The notes below the pieces were generated by a model, which worked only from the letters and a program-made list of their open reading frames with translations, made no database searches and was not told where the DNA came from. DNA of 64,000 nucleotides from Hippopus hippopus (Eukaryota > Mollusca > Bivalvia > Cardiida > Cardiidae). The stretch is taken from positions 12,029,194 to 12,093,193 of the forward strand of contig OX328102.1 in NCBI GenBank assembly GCA_946811185.2, written 5' to 3'. Within the stretch, counting starts at the first letter, position 1, and every line of letters starts with the position of its first letter. The position numbers and the translations under genes were made by a program. Below, one piece after another: positions 26,001-38,888 of the stretch.

Positions 26001-26154
26001 CTAAAGTTTGGAAAAAAATGTTAAAATAAAGTATATATCACAGCTTGTTAACAATAAGTTTAATCAATATGTTCCTCATATGATCACAGGTATGAATAAA
26101 TTTTTATCAAATATTTTCAAAGTTTCTATTTGCATAAGAAACAAGTTATTCTCT

Positions 26155-26383
26155 TTAACCCTTTACCAAACAATACCAGGTTTTCATGACCCTGGGAATG
26201 AAGCCTTCTGTAAACATTGTGGGAAAAGGAGAAAATGCTGTTAACCAGCATTTTCTCCTTTTCCCACAATGTTTTCTACTCTTCCCAAAACAAATTTCAA
26301 TTTTTGAGTCACATTAATTTTGTCGTCTGCCAATGCTTCGAATTTGGACTAGTCTAAAATTATGTTGTTTGGTAAAGAGTTAA
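26155..26383 (+). mobile_element. MITE-1 copy, near-consensus
   Basis: TTAACCCTTTACCAAACAAT to GTTTGGTAAAGAGTTAA, with a perfect long palindrome at about 26213-26275. A MITE-2 palindrome follows at about 26475-26560. Confidence 0.85.
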
Positions 26384-26599
26384 TCATCTTCAACTCATGA
26401 CATTACAAAATGTAAAATGTACTAACACCCAAGACAGCATTATCCCTTAGAATGCCTTAACAGATAACAATTACTTGTTTGGACAGTGTAGACCAAGATT
26501 AAACTGCACAAAATGTGCAGTCTGATCTTGATTTTCACTATCCACTTTCTTTATCCATGTATACATGTATTTAGGAAAGAAACTGCCATTGCCTTTGTC

Positions 26600-28000
26600 T
26601 ATTCTGATCCTAAATTTCTGGTCTGTTTATTTTCCTCTCCAAAGCTTCTATTAATTTTTTTTATCACATAAAACCTCCTCCAGCAGTGTATTGAACCCAT
26701 AACTTATTTTTGATAATATACTGGTGTATTATTGTTTTTTGGGTCCCGGTTCTGACCAATTTTCAGTCATGAACGTGTGAAGCCAGAGAAACCAACCACA
26801 GCATGTGCCGGAATTTGTACTACTATGCCGTTTCGCAGAAAAATGACGTCATTGTTGCTAATACATGGACGCATGGACAGTTTTTGTTTTCATATTTAAT
26901 AAAAATCAAGAAATGCAGCTAAAGTCTTTCAAAATCAACATTATTGCAGAAATAGGTGGACTTAATCGCTCTATAAACTATTTCATTCTTCTTTCAGTGA
27001 AATGTCAAAGAACTATCTACATGTACTTGTGTAAATACACATTTGAAACCAAACTACAGTAGTAAACATGGACCTGTAAACAGTTTACAGGCTAAAGGTG
27101 ATGATGCAGGATATTTTTCTGTCTATCATTTGTTCTATGTGATAAATAGAATCTCACATTCATAATTTTTATCAAACTTGTTGACTAAAATGTATTTGAT
27201 GCTCACATCATACAATTTTAGTCAACTTGTTTGATAAAAATGATAATACATAAACATATAAAAATAGACACTGTTCAGAATATATGATTTCTCAATTCTT
27301 TTTTTTGGTCATACAATTATTTTTTTATTAGAGAAGAAAATCCCCTCTTTTATTTGATGCATTCAATATGGAACTGTCAATACATCAATAATAATTATGT
27401 ACAATATTATGTTTGAATCCTTTACCTCTTTACCTCACAACCACATCCTCGGAACCCAGGTTTGAAGCATTACGTTACCCTCCATGCATCTACCCCTGGG
27501 ATAATTGACTAGCAATTCGTCGTTTCTTACGAATATTCATATGGTCGGGAAGTACCCTAATAGCCAATTGAAAGATCGATAACATTATGATACTCTCTTG
27601 TAGAGAGGGTAATCTCATTTCTTCCGTTATAAAAAATAACCCCACTATGGAAAAAACCCGAGGTTGTCAACAAATATGGCCCGTCGGCGTGCTTGTCTCC
27701 TGTGAGATATACCATTCTGCAATACAGGGACGACACTGTCGATCTTCGTGTACGCCGAAAATCTCTTTTTTAAAAATGCTTCTCGAATGTGGTGTTGATG
27801 AGCGACGCCAGATTTAAAGTATCGCTAACCTTGATTTGCAACGAATGATGTGATTAGATATTGACAAGTTAAAAATAGAAATGAAGACGTATTTGTGATA
27901 AAAATAGTTTAAATTTTCTCAAGGAAAAACTGAGATCACCAATCAAAATGCTTCATGAATAATTCATGAAACGAGGAAACGCCAGCAAAATAACCCAGGG
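26600..28000. other. Low-repeat stretch with a CRE site, a fold-back and a CpG-richer segment
   Basis: A perfect TGACGTCA (26843-26850) is the cAMP-response-element core. A 31-bp fold-back lies at 27165-27241. From about 27450 to 27830 the sequence is richer in CG dinucleotides than its surroundings and includes GTTATAAAAAATAACC. This could be a promoter or 5' exon, possibly of the calmodulin-like gene on the - strand, where an ATG is directly followed by GTATAT near 27700. I cannot prove it. Confidence 0.35.
27165..27241. repeat. Fold-back repeat with 31-bp arms
   Basis: The left arm, 27165-27195 (ATTTTTATCAAACTTGTTGA...), and the right arm, 27210-27241 (...GTTTGATAAAAAT), pair almost perfectly around a 14-bp spacer. 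Confidence 0.7.
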
Positions 28001-30105
28001 TCGATTACAGAATGAATTGAAACTGGGTCAACGAGGATGCACAATCCCAGATTTTAACAACCCTCAAAAAAAGGGCCATTTGAAAACATTGTTGGAAAAG
28101 GAGAAGATGCTGGTTACCAGCATCTTCTCCTTTTCCCACAATGTTTTCAACTCCATCAAAGATAAAGTCCATCATTTGAGCAACATTTAATTTGTTGTCT
28201 TCAAATGCTTTAGATTGAAAAGATCCCAAAATTTTGATGTGTGGTAAAATCAAGTTACCAAAAAGAAAAGTTTCAAACTCATCAAATGCCAGTTAAACCA
28301 TTTACCAAACGCTGCATGTCTGAATGACCCTAAGGAAGAAGGCTTCTGAAGACACAGTTTTCTTCTTCTCACAATGTTTTCAACCCTTTGAAAGACAAAT
28401 CACACCATTTGAGCTGCATTTTGTCATCTGCCAATGGCTTAAAGTTTAACAAGTCTGCTATGCTCTTTATCACACAACAAAGTTTTAGGCTCTTCTGAAT
28501 TGGAAGCTTGCAGAAGATAAATAAAAGTGTCTCAAATGATAAAGATCATGTGGAATAGGGCAGTTTCTCCTTATCCCACTATGTTTTTAAAAGCCTTTTT
28601 CTTCACGATTGTTAAAACTGGGGATTGTATGGTAAAGAGTTAACTCTTTACTAAACAGCTAAATTTTAATCTTCAACAAAGCGTAAAGCACCTCCTTTGG
28701 CAAATGAAATGTGGCTAAGAAGATGACTTCTGTCTTTGAAATGATAGACAATTTTGTGGGAAAGGAAAAAAATGCTGCCTACCTACCAGGTTTTTCTCCT
28801 TTTTTTTCACAGTGTTTTAAAACGTCTTCTTCTTCAGAGTCGTTTAAAAATGTGATTCTTTGGTATAGGGAGAGGAGTTCAATGAAACAAAGGACAAATA
28901 GTCAAAGACAGGAAAGTACATGTAGTTGATTTGATTGATTTTGAAAACATTTGGTGAAAAGGAGCAGACTACTGCTCTTTTTTTCACAATCATATTTTGC
29001 TGGTGGATTACAACATGTATTTGTGAAGTGATCAGTGTATACAATTGAAATAATTTATTATGTACATTTGTACAAAATTTATAAAATGTCTATGGTAAAA
29101 TTAAAAAAAAAAAAAAATCATACTTTACAGCGTAAAAATTCTACTTTAGTTGCTTTTGCAGACATTATAGATTCATATCAGACTTCACAGAGCATGCAAT
29201 CTCATCTTGGACCTTCACTGTCCAATCCTGTATGAGACACTGTGACCTTAAGAGCTATGTAATGTACTTTAATTCTCTATGGAATTGATTCTTTATTTAC
29301 AATTGAACATACATGACAGTTTCAGTTTCATGTAATAATGGTTTTGTGACGCCATGACCTGACAAAACTAAGAGATCCACTGATCTAGAAAATGTCAAAT
29401 GGAACTTTATGATTTACAAAACAACAAAATTTTAGACTTGCCCAAATCCAAAGCATTTGCAGAAGACAAATTAAATGTGGTCAAATGAATTTGTCTCTGA
29501 AAGGGTAGAAAACATTATGGGGGAAAAAAAAGACAAGAGCACACCATGCTGGTGCCAAAGGGCATAACTACAACCTGTCAAATGTTTGAAGTACATATCT
29601 TCAGTAATTACAGAGATATTACAAAATGTCAAAGATTTTGCGTGGCGACAATGCAGACAATAATGCAGACAATGATGAAGCCAGGGCTATGACCATAACA
29701 TGTCCTTTTCTTTGAAAACAGCCAAGGTAAAAATGCTGGTTACAAGTATTTTATCTTTTTCCTACAGTGTTTTCAAAAACTTTCTATGTCAGGGTCATTA
29801 AAGCGTTAACTATACTCTTTCAGACTGACCTTTAATACAAGTAAACAAAATTGCCTTTACCCTTAAAGACACAATTCTTTGTTTTAATGACCCTGAGAAA
29901 GAAAGCTTTTGAAAAGACTGCTGGAAAAATAGAAAATGCTCATAACCAGCAGTTTCTCCTTTTCCAAAATGTTTTCTATTTTTTCTAGGACAAACTGCAA
30001 CATTTTGGCCACATTTGATTTGTTGTCTGCAAATGCTTCAAATGTAGACAAGTCTAAATGTTTGTCATTTGGTAACAGGTTCAGAAAAAAAGAAATTTCA
30101 AATTC
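28001..30105. other. Repeat-rich intergenic stretch
   Basis: It contains MITE-1 copies at about 28040-28250 (its palindrome carries a matched change in both arms), 28300-28460, 28460-28645, 28645-28870 and 29870-30085; a MITE-2 remnant at 29130-29240; a MITE-1 head (29400-29530) broken by a dispersed repeat (29530-29720); and a poly-A run near 29103. No gene is supported. Confidence 0.5.
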
Positions 30106-31690
30106 ATCAACAAGAGGACCATGATGGTCCTATATTGCTCACCAGAGTACTATGCAATAAAGGTCTACAATGAAGATAAATACCAAATATTGAGGTTCAA
30201 GGCCAAATGATAATGAAACAAGAGCGGCAAATTGTCGCAAGATATGCCCATCCCACCGCCAGTTGTCAAGGAGGTATAATAATTGCAAAGGGCAGGTAAT
30301 GCAATAAACATGTTTACCAAGTCTCAAGTTAATTTGACTTGAGACTTCAAATTTCCATTCCGGACAAGCAAGAAATACTGTAAAAATGAAGATCAAAGTG
30401 GAATTACTCAAAATCCACGCTAGGTAGAGTTATTGTTCTTGTGCACAGTACTCGGTAATATTGCAACAAACATGCATACGGAGTTTGAAGTCATTCTGAC
30501 TTGAGATGACAAAGTTATATTCCAGACAAGCACTAAATGCTGTAAAATGACGATCAAAGGGAAATAACTCAAAGACAGCACGAGGTAGAGTTACAATTCT
30601 TGTGCACTGCACTTCCAAATATTGCAACAAATAAGCATACCATATTTCAAGTCATTCCTACTTAACCCTTTACCACACGGAAAAATTTAAGACCTATCCA
30701 AATTAAAAGCATTTGCAGACGACAATTTCATAGTGGCTCAAATGACGCAACTTTTCTTTGATAGGGTAGAAAACTTTGTGGGAAAAGGAGAAAATGCTGG
30801 TTACCAGCATTTTCTCCTTTTCCCACAATGTTTTCAAAAGGCCTCTTCTTCAGGTGCGTTAAAAGGCGTCATTGTGTGGTAAAGGGTTAAGATGACAAAG
30901 TTTTGCTCCGGACAAGCAAGAAATGCTATAAAAATGAAGGTCAAAGGGGGAATAACTCAAAATTCGTGCTAGGAAGAGTTATGGTTCTTGTGCACTGCAC
31001 TCCGTAATTTTTCAACAATCATGCATACCAAATTTGAAGATGTTCAGGCTAGAGATGACAAAGTTATATTCCGGACAAGCAGAAAATGCTGTAAAAATGA
31101 CGATCAAAGGGAAATAACTCATAGACAGTACAAGGTAGAGTTATGGTTCTTTCACACTGCACTCCGTATTATTGCAACAAACACAAATGCCAAGTTTCAA
31201 GTCAATCGGACTGGAGATGACAAAGTTATGCTCCGGACAAAGAACTATTCTATAGAACTTTCTTATTCAAGGGCAAATAACTCCAGTTGTTCTGGTCCCA
31301 TTAGACCCATAATCATCTCATCAGAGATCTTATGGTCATAGGTATTTTGACCAAGTTTGATGCTGATTGGTTAAAAATTGTAGATGCTAGAGTGTAAACA
31401 GTCAAATATAGCAATTTTTCTTATTCAAGGGCAAATAACTCCAGTTGCTCTGGTCCGATTAGACCCATAATCGTTCTCATCCGAGATCTTATGGTCATAT
31501 ATATTTTGACGAAGTTTGGTGCTGATTGGTTGATATTTGTAGATGCTAGAGTGTAAAGAAAGTTAAATATAGCAATTTTTCTAATTCAAGGGCAAATAAC
31601 TCCAGTCGTTCTGCTTCGATCTACTACGATGGACGGTGAGTGATCACAATAGCTCATCCTGAGCACTTCGTGCTCAGGTGAGCTAAAAAC
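30106..31690. mobile_element. Pearl/HINE-like element interrupted by a MITE-1
   Basis: The left arm starts around AGAGGACCATGATGGTCC. Core repeats share GTAGAGTTA..GTTCTTGTGCACTGCACT and GATGACAAAGTTAT. A second repeat type, GGGCAAATAACTCCAGT, recurs at about 31273, 31430 and 31590. The right end has a hairpin, TGAGCACTTCGTGCTCA, before GTGAGCTAAAAAC. A MITE-1 inserted at 30662-30890. Confidence 0.65.
30662..30890 (-). mobile_element. MITE-1 copy nested in the pearl-like core repeat
   Basis: TTAA is present at 30662-30665 and 30887-30890. The sequence before (GTCATTCCTAC) and after (GATGACAAAGTT) is contiguous in the uninterrupted core repeat, where TTGA stands at the insertion point. This shows the element boundaries directly. 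Confidence 0.92.
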
Positions 31691-32580
31691 TAGTTTAACC
31701 ATTTACTATATGATTCCATATTTCAGTGACTATGTAGAAAAGGGGGTTATAAAGATGAGCATTTGCCAGTGACTGGCATTCTTTTCTTTTCCCACAATGT
31801 GTTCAACCCTTTTAGAGACAAATCTCATCAACTGAGCCACATTTTATTTGTTATCTGAAAATGCTTCCAATTTGGACAAGTCAAAGAATTTGGCATTTGA
31901 CAGAGTTGAAGCTTTACCAGATAACAGAATCTTAGTCTTAGTTTATGATAATGCTATGAAAAAAACAGACTGACAATCTAACCCTCAACCTCCAAGGTAA
32001 AAAATCAGTTGCCTTAAGTCTTTGCTACACGACAAAAATGTAGAATTAGCAAAATAAAAGTGCTTGCAGATGACAATTTAAATGTGGCACAAATGATGAA
32101 ATTTGAATTTGATCGCGTAGAAAACATTCTGGGGAAAAAGGAGAAAATGCTGGTTACAAGCATTTTCTCCTCTTCCCATAATGTTTTCAAAAGGTTTATT
32201 CCTCAAGGTTGTTAAAACTTGGGACTATGTGGTGAAGAGTTAAGAGACCATGTAGATCAAGATCAGTACGCACAGGGTGTGCACTCTGATCTAGGAACTG
32301 CTTAGCCTGATATTTTTTATTGACCAAAAAAGGCTAGAAATTCATTGTTTGGGTTTTACAACCAAGAAATTTTACACATATCAAAATTGAAAACATTTGC
32401 AGATAACAAATTAAGCATGACTCAAATGATAGGATTTGTCTGGGAAAGGCTAAAAAACATTGTGGATAAAGGAGAAAATGCTGGTTACCAGCATTTTCTC
32501 CTTTTTTCCACATTATTTTCAAGAGCTTTCATTTTTATGGTCATTAAAACTCAGGATTGTGTGGTAAAGAGTCAAATGGC

Positions 32581-32809
32581 TTAACCTTTTACCAGACGAC
32601 AAGATTTTAGCCCTGTCCAAATTGAAAGCATTTGCAGTCCACAATTTCAGTGTGGCTCAAATGGTGCAATTCTTTATTGATAGGGTAGAAAACATTGTGG
32701 AAAAAGGAGAAAATGCTGGTTACCAGCATTTTCTCCTTTTCCCACAATGTTTTCAGAAGGCTTCTTTCTTAGGGTCGTCAAAAGTCGTCACTGTGTGGTA
32801 AAGGGTTAA
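32581..32809 (-). mobile_element. MITE-1 copy
   Basis: TTAACCTTTTACCAGACGAC to GTGTGGTAAAGGGTTAA, full length with TTAA at both ends and a perfect palindrome. Confidence 0.88.
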
Positions 32810-33187
32810 AGGGTCCATTTTTATCTTTTTTTTTTACTCTTTAGGGTTATTTCAAACACTTTTGGTAACGATGGCCTATAATGTTTAATTGATGCTCTAG
32901 TAAAAGGGGGGTTTACGCATCTCTGTGATGCATTATACCAAGTAAGTAATCACATTATTGTGGATCAATAAAATCCATTGTGTCTAACAATCAATAAGAT
33001 CAGAGGAAGAATGTATCTTTGAAATGCAGAAAATTCAGCGATAGCAAAAAGTTTCGGAACAGGTCAGCTGGGGCGCATGGTGCTGAATGACCTGAATCAA
33101 TACTTTTTGCAGATATGTTAAGCCCTCTTTTCACAGAGCAAAGCTCATGTACATTGCAACTTCATTAATAATTGTGTGCATGTGTAA

Positions 33188-33398
33188 ATTAACCCATAGA
33201 GCGCCTTTAACAACTTTAGTTGCTTTTGGGGCCAGTGAAGATCATGATCACACTGCATAAAATGTGCAGTCTGATCTTTGATCTACATTGTTTGCTTTTC
33301 TGAGATATTCTGGCAAAACAATGATGATACCTTAATTATTTGGGTTGTATTTCTAGACTGAAGATGTCTGTTGATTTATTCGACATTCTAAGGGTTAA
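33188..33398 (+). mobile_element. MITE-2 copy
   Basis: TTAACCCATAGAGCGCCTTT to CATTCTAAGGGTTAA, with the palindrome GATCACACTGCATAAA/ATGTGCAGTCTGATC in the first half. It belongs to the same family as 13817-14027 and 53220-53433. Confidence 0.75.
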
Positions 33399-33599
33399 TT
33401 CGCAAACATTTTGCTACTTTTATGAGCCCGTAGAAGAAAGGTTTTGAAAGCATCATGGGAAAAGGAGGAAGTGCAGATTACTAGCATTTTTTCCTGGTCC
33501 CACAATAATTCTTACCCTTTCATACGGCAAATCCCATCATTTGAGCCACAATCAGTTTGTGACCTGTAAGTATTTTCAGTATGGGCATTTCCAACTTTT

Positions 33600-33833
33600 T
33601 TGTTATCAAGCAGATATTTAGTCAATGAGTATCATTATGAGTTATTTTTCACTAGGACTAAACACATGTATAGCTAACAGCTACAAAGGGAGACAAATCT
33701 TGTATTCAATAGCATTCTGTCAGTTACATTTCTTTTTCATTGTAAACAGTACAGTGAGGTATAGAAAGGATTGCCTAAATTCCATAAGTATGAACAGAAA
33801 GATTGGTCTAAATTTCAGTGGTTGAAGTGTTTG
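33600..33833 (-). other. Candidate 3' UTR of the TBK1-like gene
   Basis: This segment is unlike the known repeat families and directly follows, on the - strand, the stop codon of the terminal exon at 33834-33885. No exact AATAAA is visible. The MITE-free character is what makes a transcribed 3' UTR plausible. Confidence 0.4.
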
Positions 33834-36800
33834 TTATTCTGCAGACAGAGTTGACATGTCGCTTTCCAAGGTCAGGATTTCCATACTGAAAATAAAAGTA
33901 AAATTAAAGCATTTACAATACAGGAAGCTATTTATTCAAGCCTTTATGAAACAATCCCATTTTTACAATACAATGAAAACATGATAGAATTTTTGAAAAA
34001 AAAAAAAAAAAATGTTGGACACAGAGAAAATACTGGCATTTTCTTGTCTTCTCACAATGTTTTTGACTCTGTCAAAGACAGACAATTTCCTCATATGTGA
34101 CACATTTGTCATCTGAATTTCAAATTTGGACAAGTCTAAAATTTTGTTGTCAAGTGTAGAGTCAACAAGGCAGTATAAAAATAACAATCAACCCTGCACT
34201 AAACACATTCCCCCCCCACTTCACAAAAGACAACTACAAAGCTTCCTTGTTAAATATGGATAATCAACAGAAAATACATGGATACATATACATCTAAAAA
34301 TATTGTGGTAAGATGAAAAATTTTATCGCTTATGGGCGAGTTATACTTTTACCACAATGATATCAAACTCAGCTGCAAGAGGTACGGAATCTTTGATCTA
34401 CACTGTCCACTTTGCTAAGACATTCTGAACAAGAGTAATCTTGAAATTGCAATTATCTACAAAGGCTGTTCGATATGTAATGTGTATTGTACCACAGCAC
34501 GATAACTCTTTGCACGATTTTGTGGATGATGATACACTTGAATAGCTCTATTCAATACCTTTCAAACGGTATAAACACGAGCCTTCAGCTCCACATAGTT
34601 TTAAACTTATAGTCATTTCAATAGAGCTAGTCGTTGACCACTGTTGTAAAAATGGTTGGGAAATGGATTAAGAATATTAAAGAAATTAGAGCTTATATAA
34701 AAGTTCGCACAAAACTCGGTCATTCGGTAATGCAGATTTTTACTGAATTGGGGGAAGTTTATGGGTCTGATAAGGTATCTTATGAGACAGTTCGTAGGTG
34801 GAGAAAGAAATTTCTGACTGGCACAGAGTCAGTCAAAGATGCAGCAAAATCTGGCCGACCTGTGACTGTAACAGGCAAGGCAAATGTCTCAAAAGTCAGG
34901 GAAATAATTGAAAGTGATGGCAGATACACGATTCATGATATTGCCAACGCTGTTGGCATATCGCTATCGCGGGTGCATTTCATTTTGAAGCGTATTTTGA
35001 AAGTACGAAAGATTTCTGCCAGATGGATACCGCACATATTGACAGATGACCAAAAACGGGTACGAGTACAAACCGCTAAGCAATTGCTCAAAATGTTTCC
35101 CAAATTCAATCAAAGACAATTTGCAAACATTGTTACTGGTGACAAAACATGGGTTCACTATTATTTCGAACCAGTAAGAAAAATTGGAAACAAAATATGG
35201 TAGAAGGCCTGTAGTTGCCAAAAGAAGCATAAGCACAAAGAAGGTTCTTTATTGCATATTCTTCTCATGTGATGGTATAGCCATACAAATTCTGGTGCAG
35301 AAGGGCAAAAGTGTTACAGGTCGGTATTACCGAGATGTTATACTAAAAAAGGTCAAGAAATATTATCTTAAACGACGCCCTGTGTCAGGATTTAGGCATG
35401 TTCGTCTACTTCATGATAATGCTCCATCACATACATCTGAGCTTGTGAAGCAATTTTTGAAGTCGGAGAAGGTTACCGTCTTGCCACACCCACCATACTC
35501 TCCAGATCTAGCCATGCGACTTTTTCCTTTTTCCAAAACTTAAAAAGTTCTTATCTGGTCGTCGTTACAAGTCCTGACAAGCCCTTGGCTCAGCCATCAG
35601 TCAGTGCCTCAGAGGTCTACCTAAATCAGCGTACCATGACGCATTTCAGAAATGGATTCGGAGATTGAAATTATGTACTTCAAACCGTGGAGAATACTTT
35701 GAAGGGATGTAATGTTCATTTCACTATTTGAGTCGAATGCTTTTGAGATATCGTACAATACACATTACATATCAAACAACGCTCATATGTTCTATTACTA
35801 CACTGAAAATATCCATCAGGTTTTTTAAGCAACCCAAGAGATAGTACACTGAGCTAAGGAGGACCCCAAAGGAGGACTGATTCTTGTTGCAATGACTATC
35901 ATCAAAAATCAGATTGAATTTGAGTAAAGCTGTAGATCTGAATCACCAAGCCCTGTAACACAAGTTCTGCATGTTACCTATAACCTGATATTTCACCCAT
36001 AGAGGGCCCCCCCAAAAGTCCAACGAACACTCTTAGTCCTGAAATAAGACCCAAAATAATTGCAACATCAAGGCTGCTTTTCTCCTGAATGTGACATTAA
36101 AATGGACAGTAGTGTAGATCAAAGATCAGACAGCACCTTTTGTGCAGTCTGATCTTGATCTACAACGGCCACAAAGGCAACTATTAGTGTAAAGGCCCTT
36201 GAAGGAGCATTATACCAGATTTTAACCCAAGTTGATATTTTGTAGGAAGCAAGAAGATTGCCCAAGGGCAACATGTCAAGCCCTTCATGGGGGAGTTAGT
36301 AAAGAACCTTGTAAGCTGCACCTGGAAAAAAATTAACAATTCACTCAATGCACATCTATCTTATTTCACATCCGTTTGTTTTCAAATCTGCGAGAGGATA
36401 GGAGTATTTCACTATCTATGAATAGGTAGAAACTTAAATTATGACCTTAAAGTATGACCATGCCCTTGAAACTACTGAATGGATAATTCAGAGAGACATT
36501 TACTACTCACTGAGCAGAAAAGTTGTTAAAAAGTTTATCATTTGACCATCAAGTGTGAACATGAACTTGGACCTACCTGAACAATTATTTTGAAATCTAT
36601 CCATATGTTTAGATGTCATGGCTCAGACAAGATCTCTTCATAATACTTCTGACCTTGACCTTGGATGTATACGATCAAGTATCTTAACTGGCACATCTAC
36701 TCATACAGGAGACTAATTGTGCCAAATTATTTTCATATCCAACCAAAATGTAGAATTTATTATTTGGACATGTGCTATAAATGCCAATTTCATCATTTGA

Positions 36801-38888
36801 CCTTTCAGTGTTACCTTGACCTTTAACCTAATTGAAGAAATGATTCAACTGGCACTTCTACTGGTAAAAGAAAACGCTTGCATAAGATTATTTTTAAATC
36901 CATCGATAAATGCAGAAGTTGTAGTTCGGACAAGCACTATGTACAACAATTTCATCATTTGACCTTTCAGTGTGACCTTGACAAGCACTATGTATGACAA
37001 TTTTATCATATGACCTTTCAGTGTGACCTTGACTTTGAACCTAATTGAAGAAATGATTGAAATGGCCCTTTTAATGGTAAACAGGAATACTTGCTCAAAA
37101 ATATTTTGAAATCCGTCCATAAATGTAGAAGTTGTAGCTTGGACAAGCTCCATTTTATCATTTGACCTGTAATTGTGACCTTGACCTTGGACTTATCTGG
37201 ACAAATGGTTCAAATGGCAATTTTGCTTGTGAGGGAGAACAATTGTGCCAAATTATTTTGAAATCCATCAGTAAATGTAGAAGTTCTGGTCCGGACAAAT
37301 CTGGATAGATGAACACACACACAAAAGCACACAAGGATGGATAGACGCACTTGCAACACAGCAACATTGTGACAACTACGCCTTGCTCAGCACAAGTGGG
37401 CTTGTCAAAAATCATAAGGATGTGACTATGTACCCTTAGCAACAAGAAAGAAAACACTGGAAAAAAGTGCCTCTACTGGGACTCAAACTGCCTACCTTAA
37501 AACCGTAGTTGGCTCCTCTAACAACTAACCTATTGGACCAACCAATTCTACACCATGTAAAAAATGTTTTTATCACTTGTTATGCAATAACGGTTGTGCC
37601 ATATCTAACAAAGTATGAAATTTAACAGTAGAACTACCAAACAAAATGGTAATTCATTCTATTTTGTATCTATGTATTCATCTTTTAATTTCAAAGCTAT
37701 CTTAGTTAAGATTTTCTACAAAAAGTGCAAAACCAAATTTGGCCTCTTTATGAGTTAACTAACAATCACCTTTGAAGATGGATCTGGTCTGTCTCCTCCA
37801 TAAGGTTCTTCAGGTTGTCCTGCTCAGTTTTCACTAATTCCAATCTATAACAAACACAAACAGTGTTACAGCTTTGTAAACCAAGCAATCCCATATCTTT
37901 ATGACCCTGTCAAAGATGTCTTTTAGAAACATTGTGGGAGAAGGAGAAAATGCTGGGAACCAGCATTTTCTCCTTTTCCCACAATGTTTTCTAGCTTTAG
38001 AAGAAAAACCCTATCATTTAAACCTCTGTAAAATTGTCATCTTCAAGAGCTCTCATTTCGGTTATGTCTGGGATTTTGGTGTCTGATAAAGAGTTTATTA
38101 CAATATCGATCTCTATACATTCCTTGGTGTTGGCACTATTTGAGATGACAACGGAAAAATAGCAATTACTTGTAACAGTCCATTTTTCCTTTTCCCTTGA
38201 TATTTATATACAATTCCAGAAATGTTTTTTTGTTTCTTTTTTTACAAAAGTCTCCCTATCCTCATTATTTGATCTTGATTTAGCTTATCAAGTAACAGCC
38301 AGTTAGCTATGGGCTTATGGGCAGTAGACATCTTCTTTTACAAGAAATTTCAATTGTCTGTTCAAAAGGTGGAAATATGCCAATTTTTTCTTAACCCATT
38401 ACCATGTTTCATAGACTCCAAAGAAGAAGACTGGTAACTAGCATTTTCTCCTTTTCCCACAATTTTTGCTACCCTTCAGAAATCCAAATTTTAATTTTTG
38501 AGTCACATTTATGTTGTCATTTGCAAATGCTTTCATTTTCGAGAAGTCTAAATTTTTGTAATTTGGCAAAGAGGTAAACAGTTGATTAATCTCTTAATTT
38601 AGAGACTACAATAGGGTTTTTTTTCCATCCTCATGACAATTGGTGTCTCTAAAAATTACATGCATATTTACTGATCTGTTCAGCTTACAAACATAAGAAT
38701 ACAAAAATACCAGAAAATACAAACATGTGTTTGACCTACTTCTTTAACACTGAGCTTGTAATTTGTGATTGTTTTTCTACGGAGGCTGGTTCCTCAGGGA
38801 TCACGGTTTCTGGAATGTCAAGGTCACTGGATGTCATTTGTATGCTGCTCCTATTACTACCCAGTGAATAATTTTGGTCCGACTCAAC
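33834..38888 (-). CDS. TBK1: TBK1 exons 16-18: linker, C-terminal coil and terminal exon
   Basis: Exon 16 (38740-38888) is a Ser/Thr/Glu-rich linker (DLDIPETVIPEEPASVEKQ). Its end could be read as AAG TAG, but AA before GTAGGT splices in phase to exon 17. Exon 17 (37770-37844) encodes KLELVKTEQDNLKNLMEETD, matching the adaptor-binding coil of human TBK1. Exon 18 (33834-33885, acceptor TTTTATTTTCAG) adds MEILTLESDMSTLSAE and TAA. It aligns with the human tail in position and has heptad-like spacing. It sits beyond mariner copy 1, so the last intron is about 3.9 kb. Confidence 0.7.

Larger units (their letters stand above)
31691..33599. other. Repeat-rich stretch below the TBK1 3' end
   Basis: It holds MITE-1 copies at about 31697-31910, 31910-32240, 32340-32575 and 32581-32809, a reverse MITE-3 (about 32895-33150), MITE-2 (33188-33398) and a degenerate MITE-1 (33400-33610). 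No gene is supported. Confidence 0.55.
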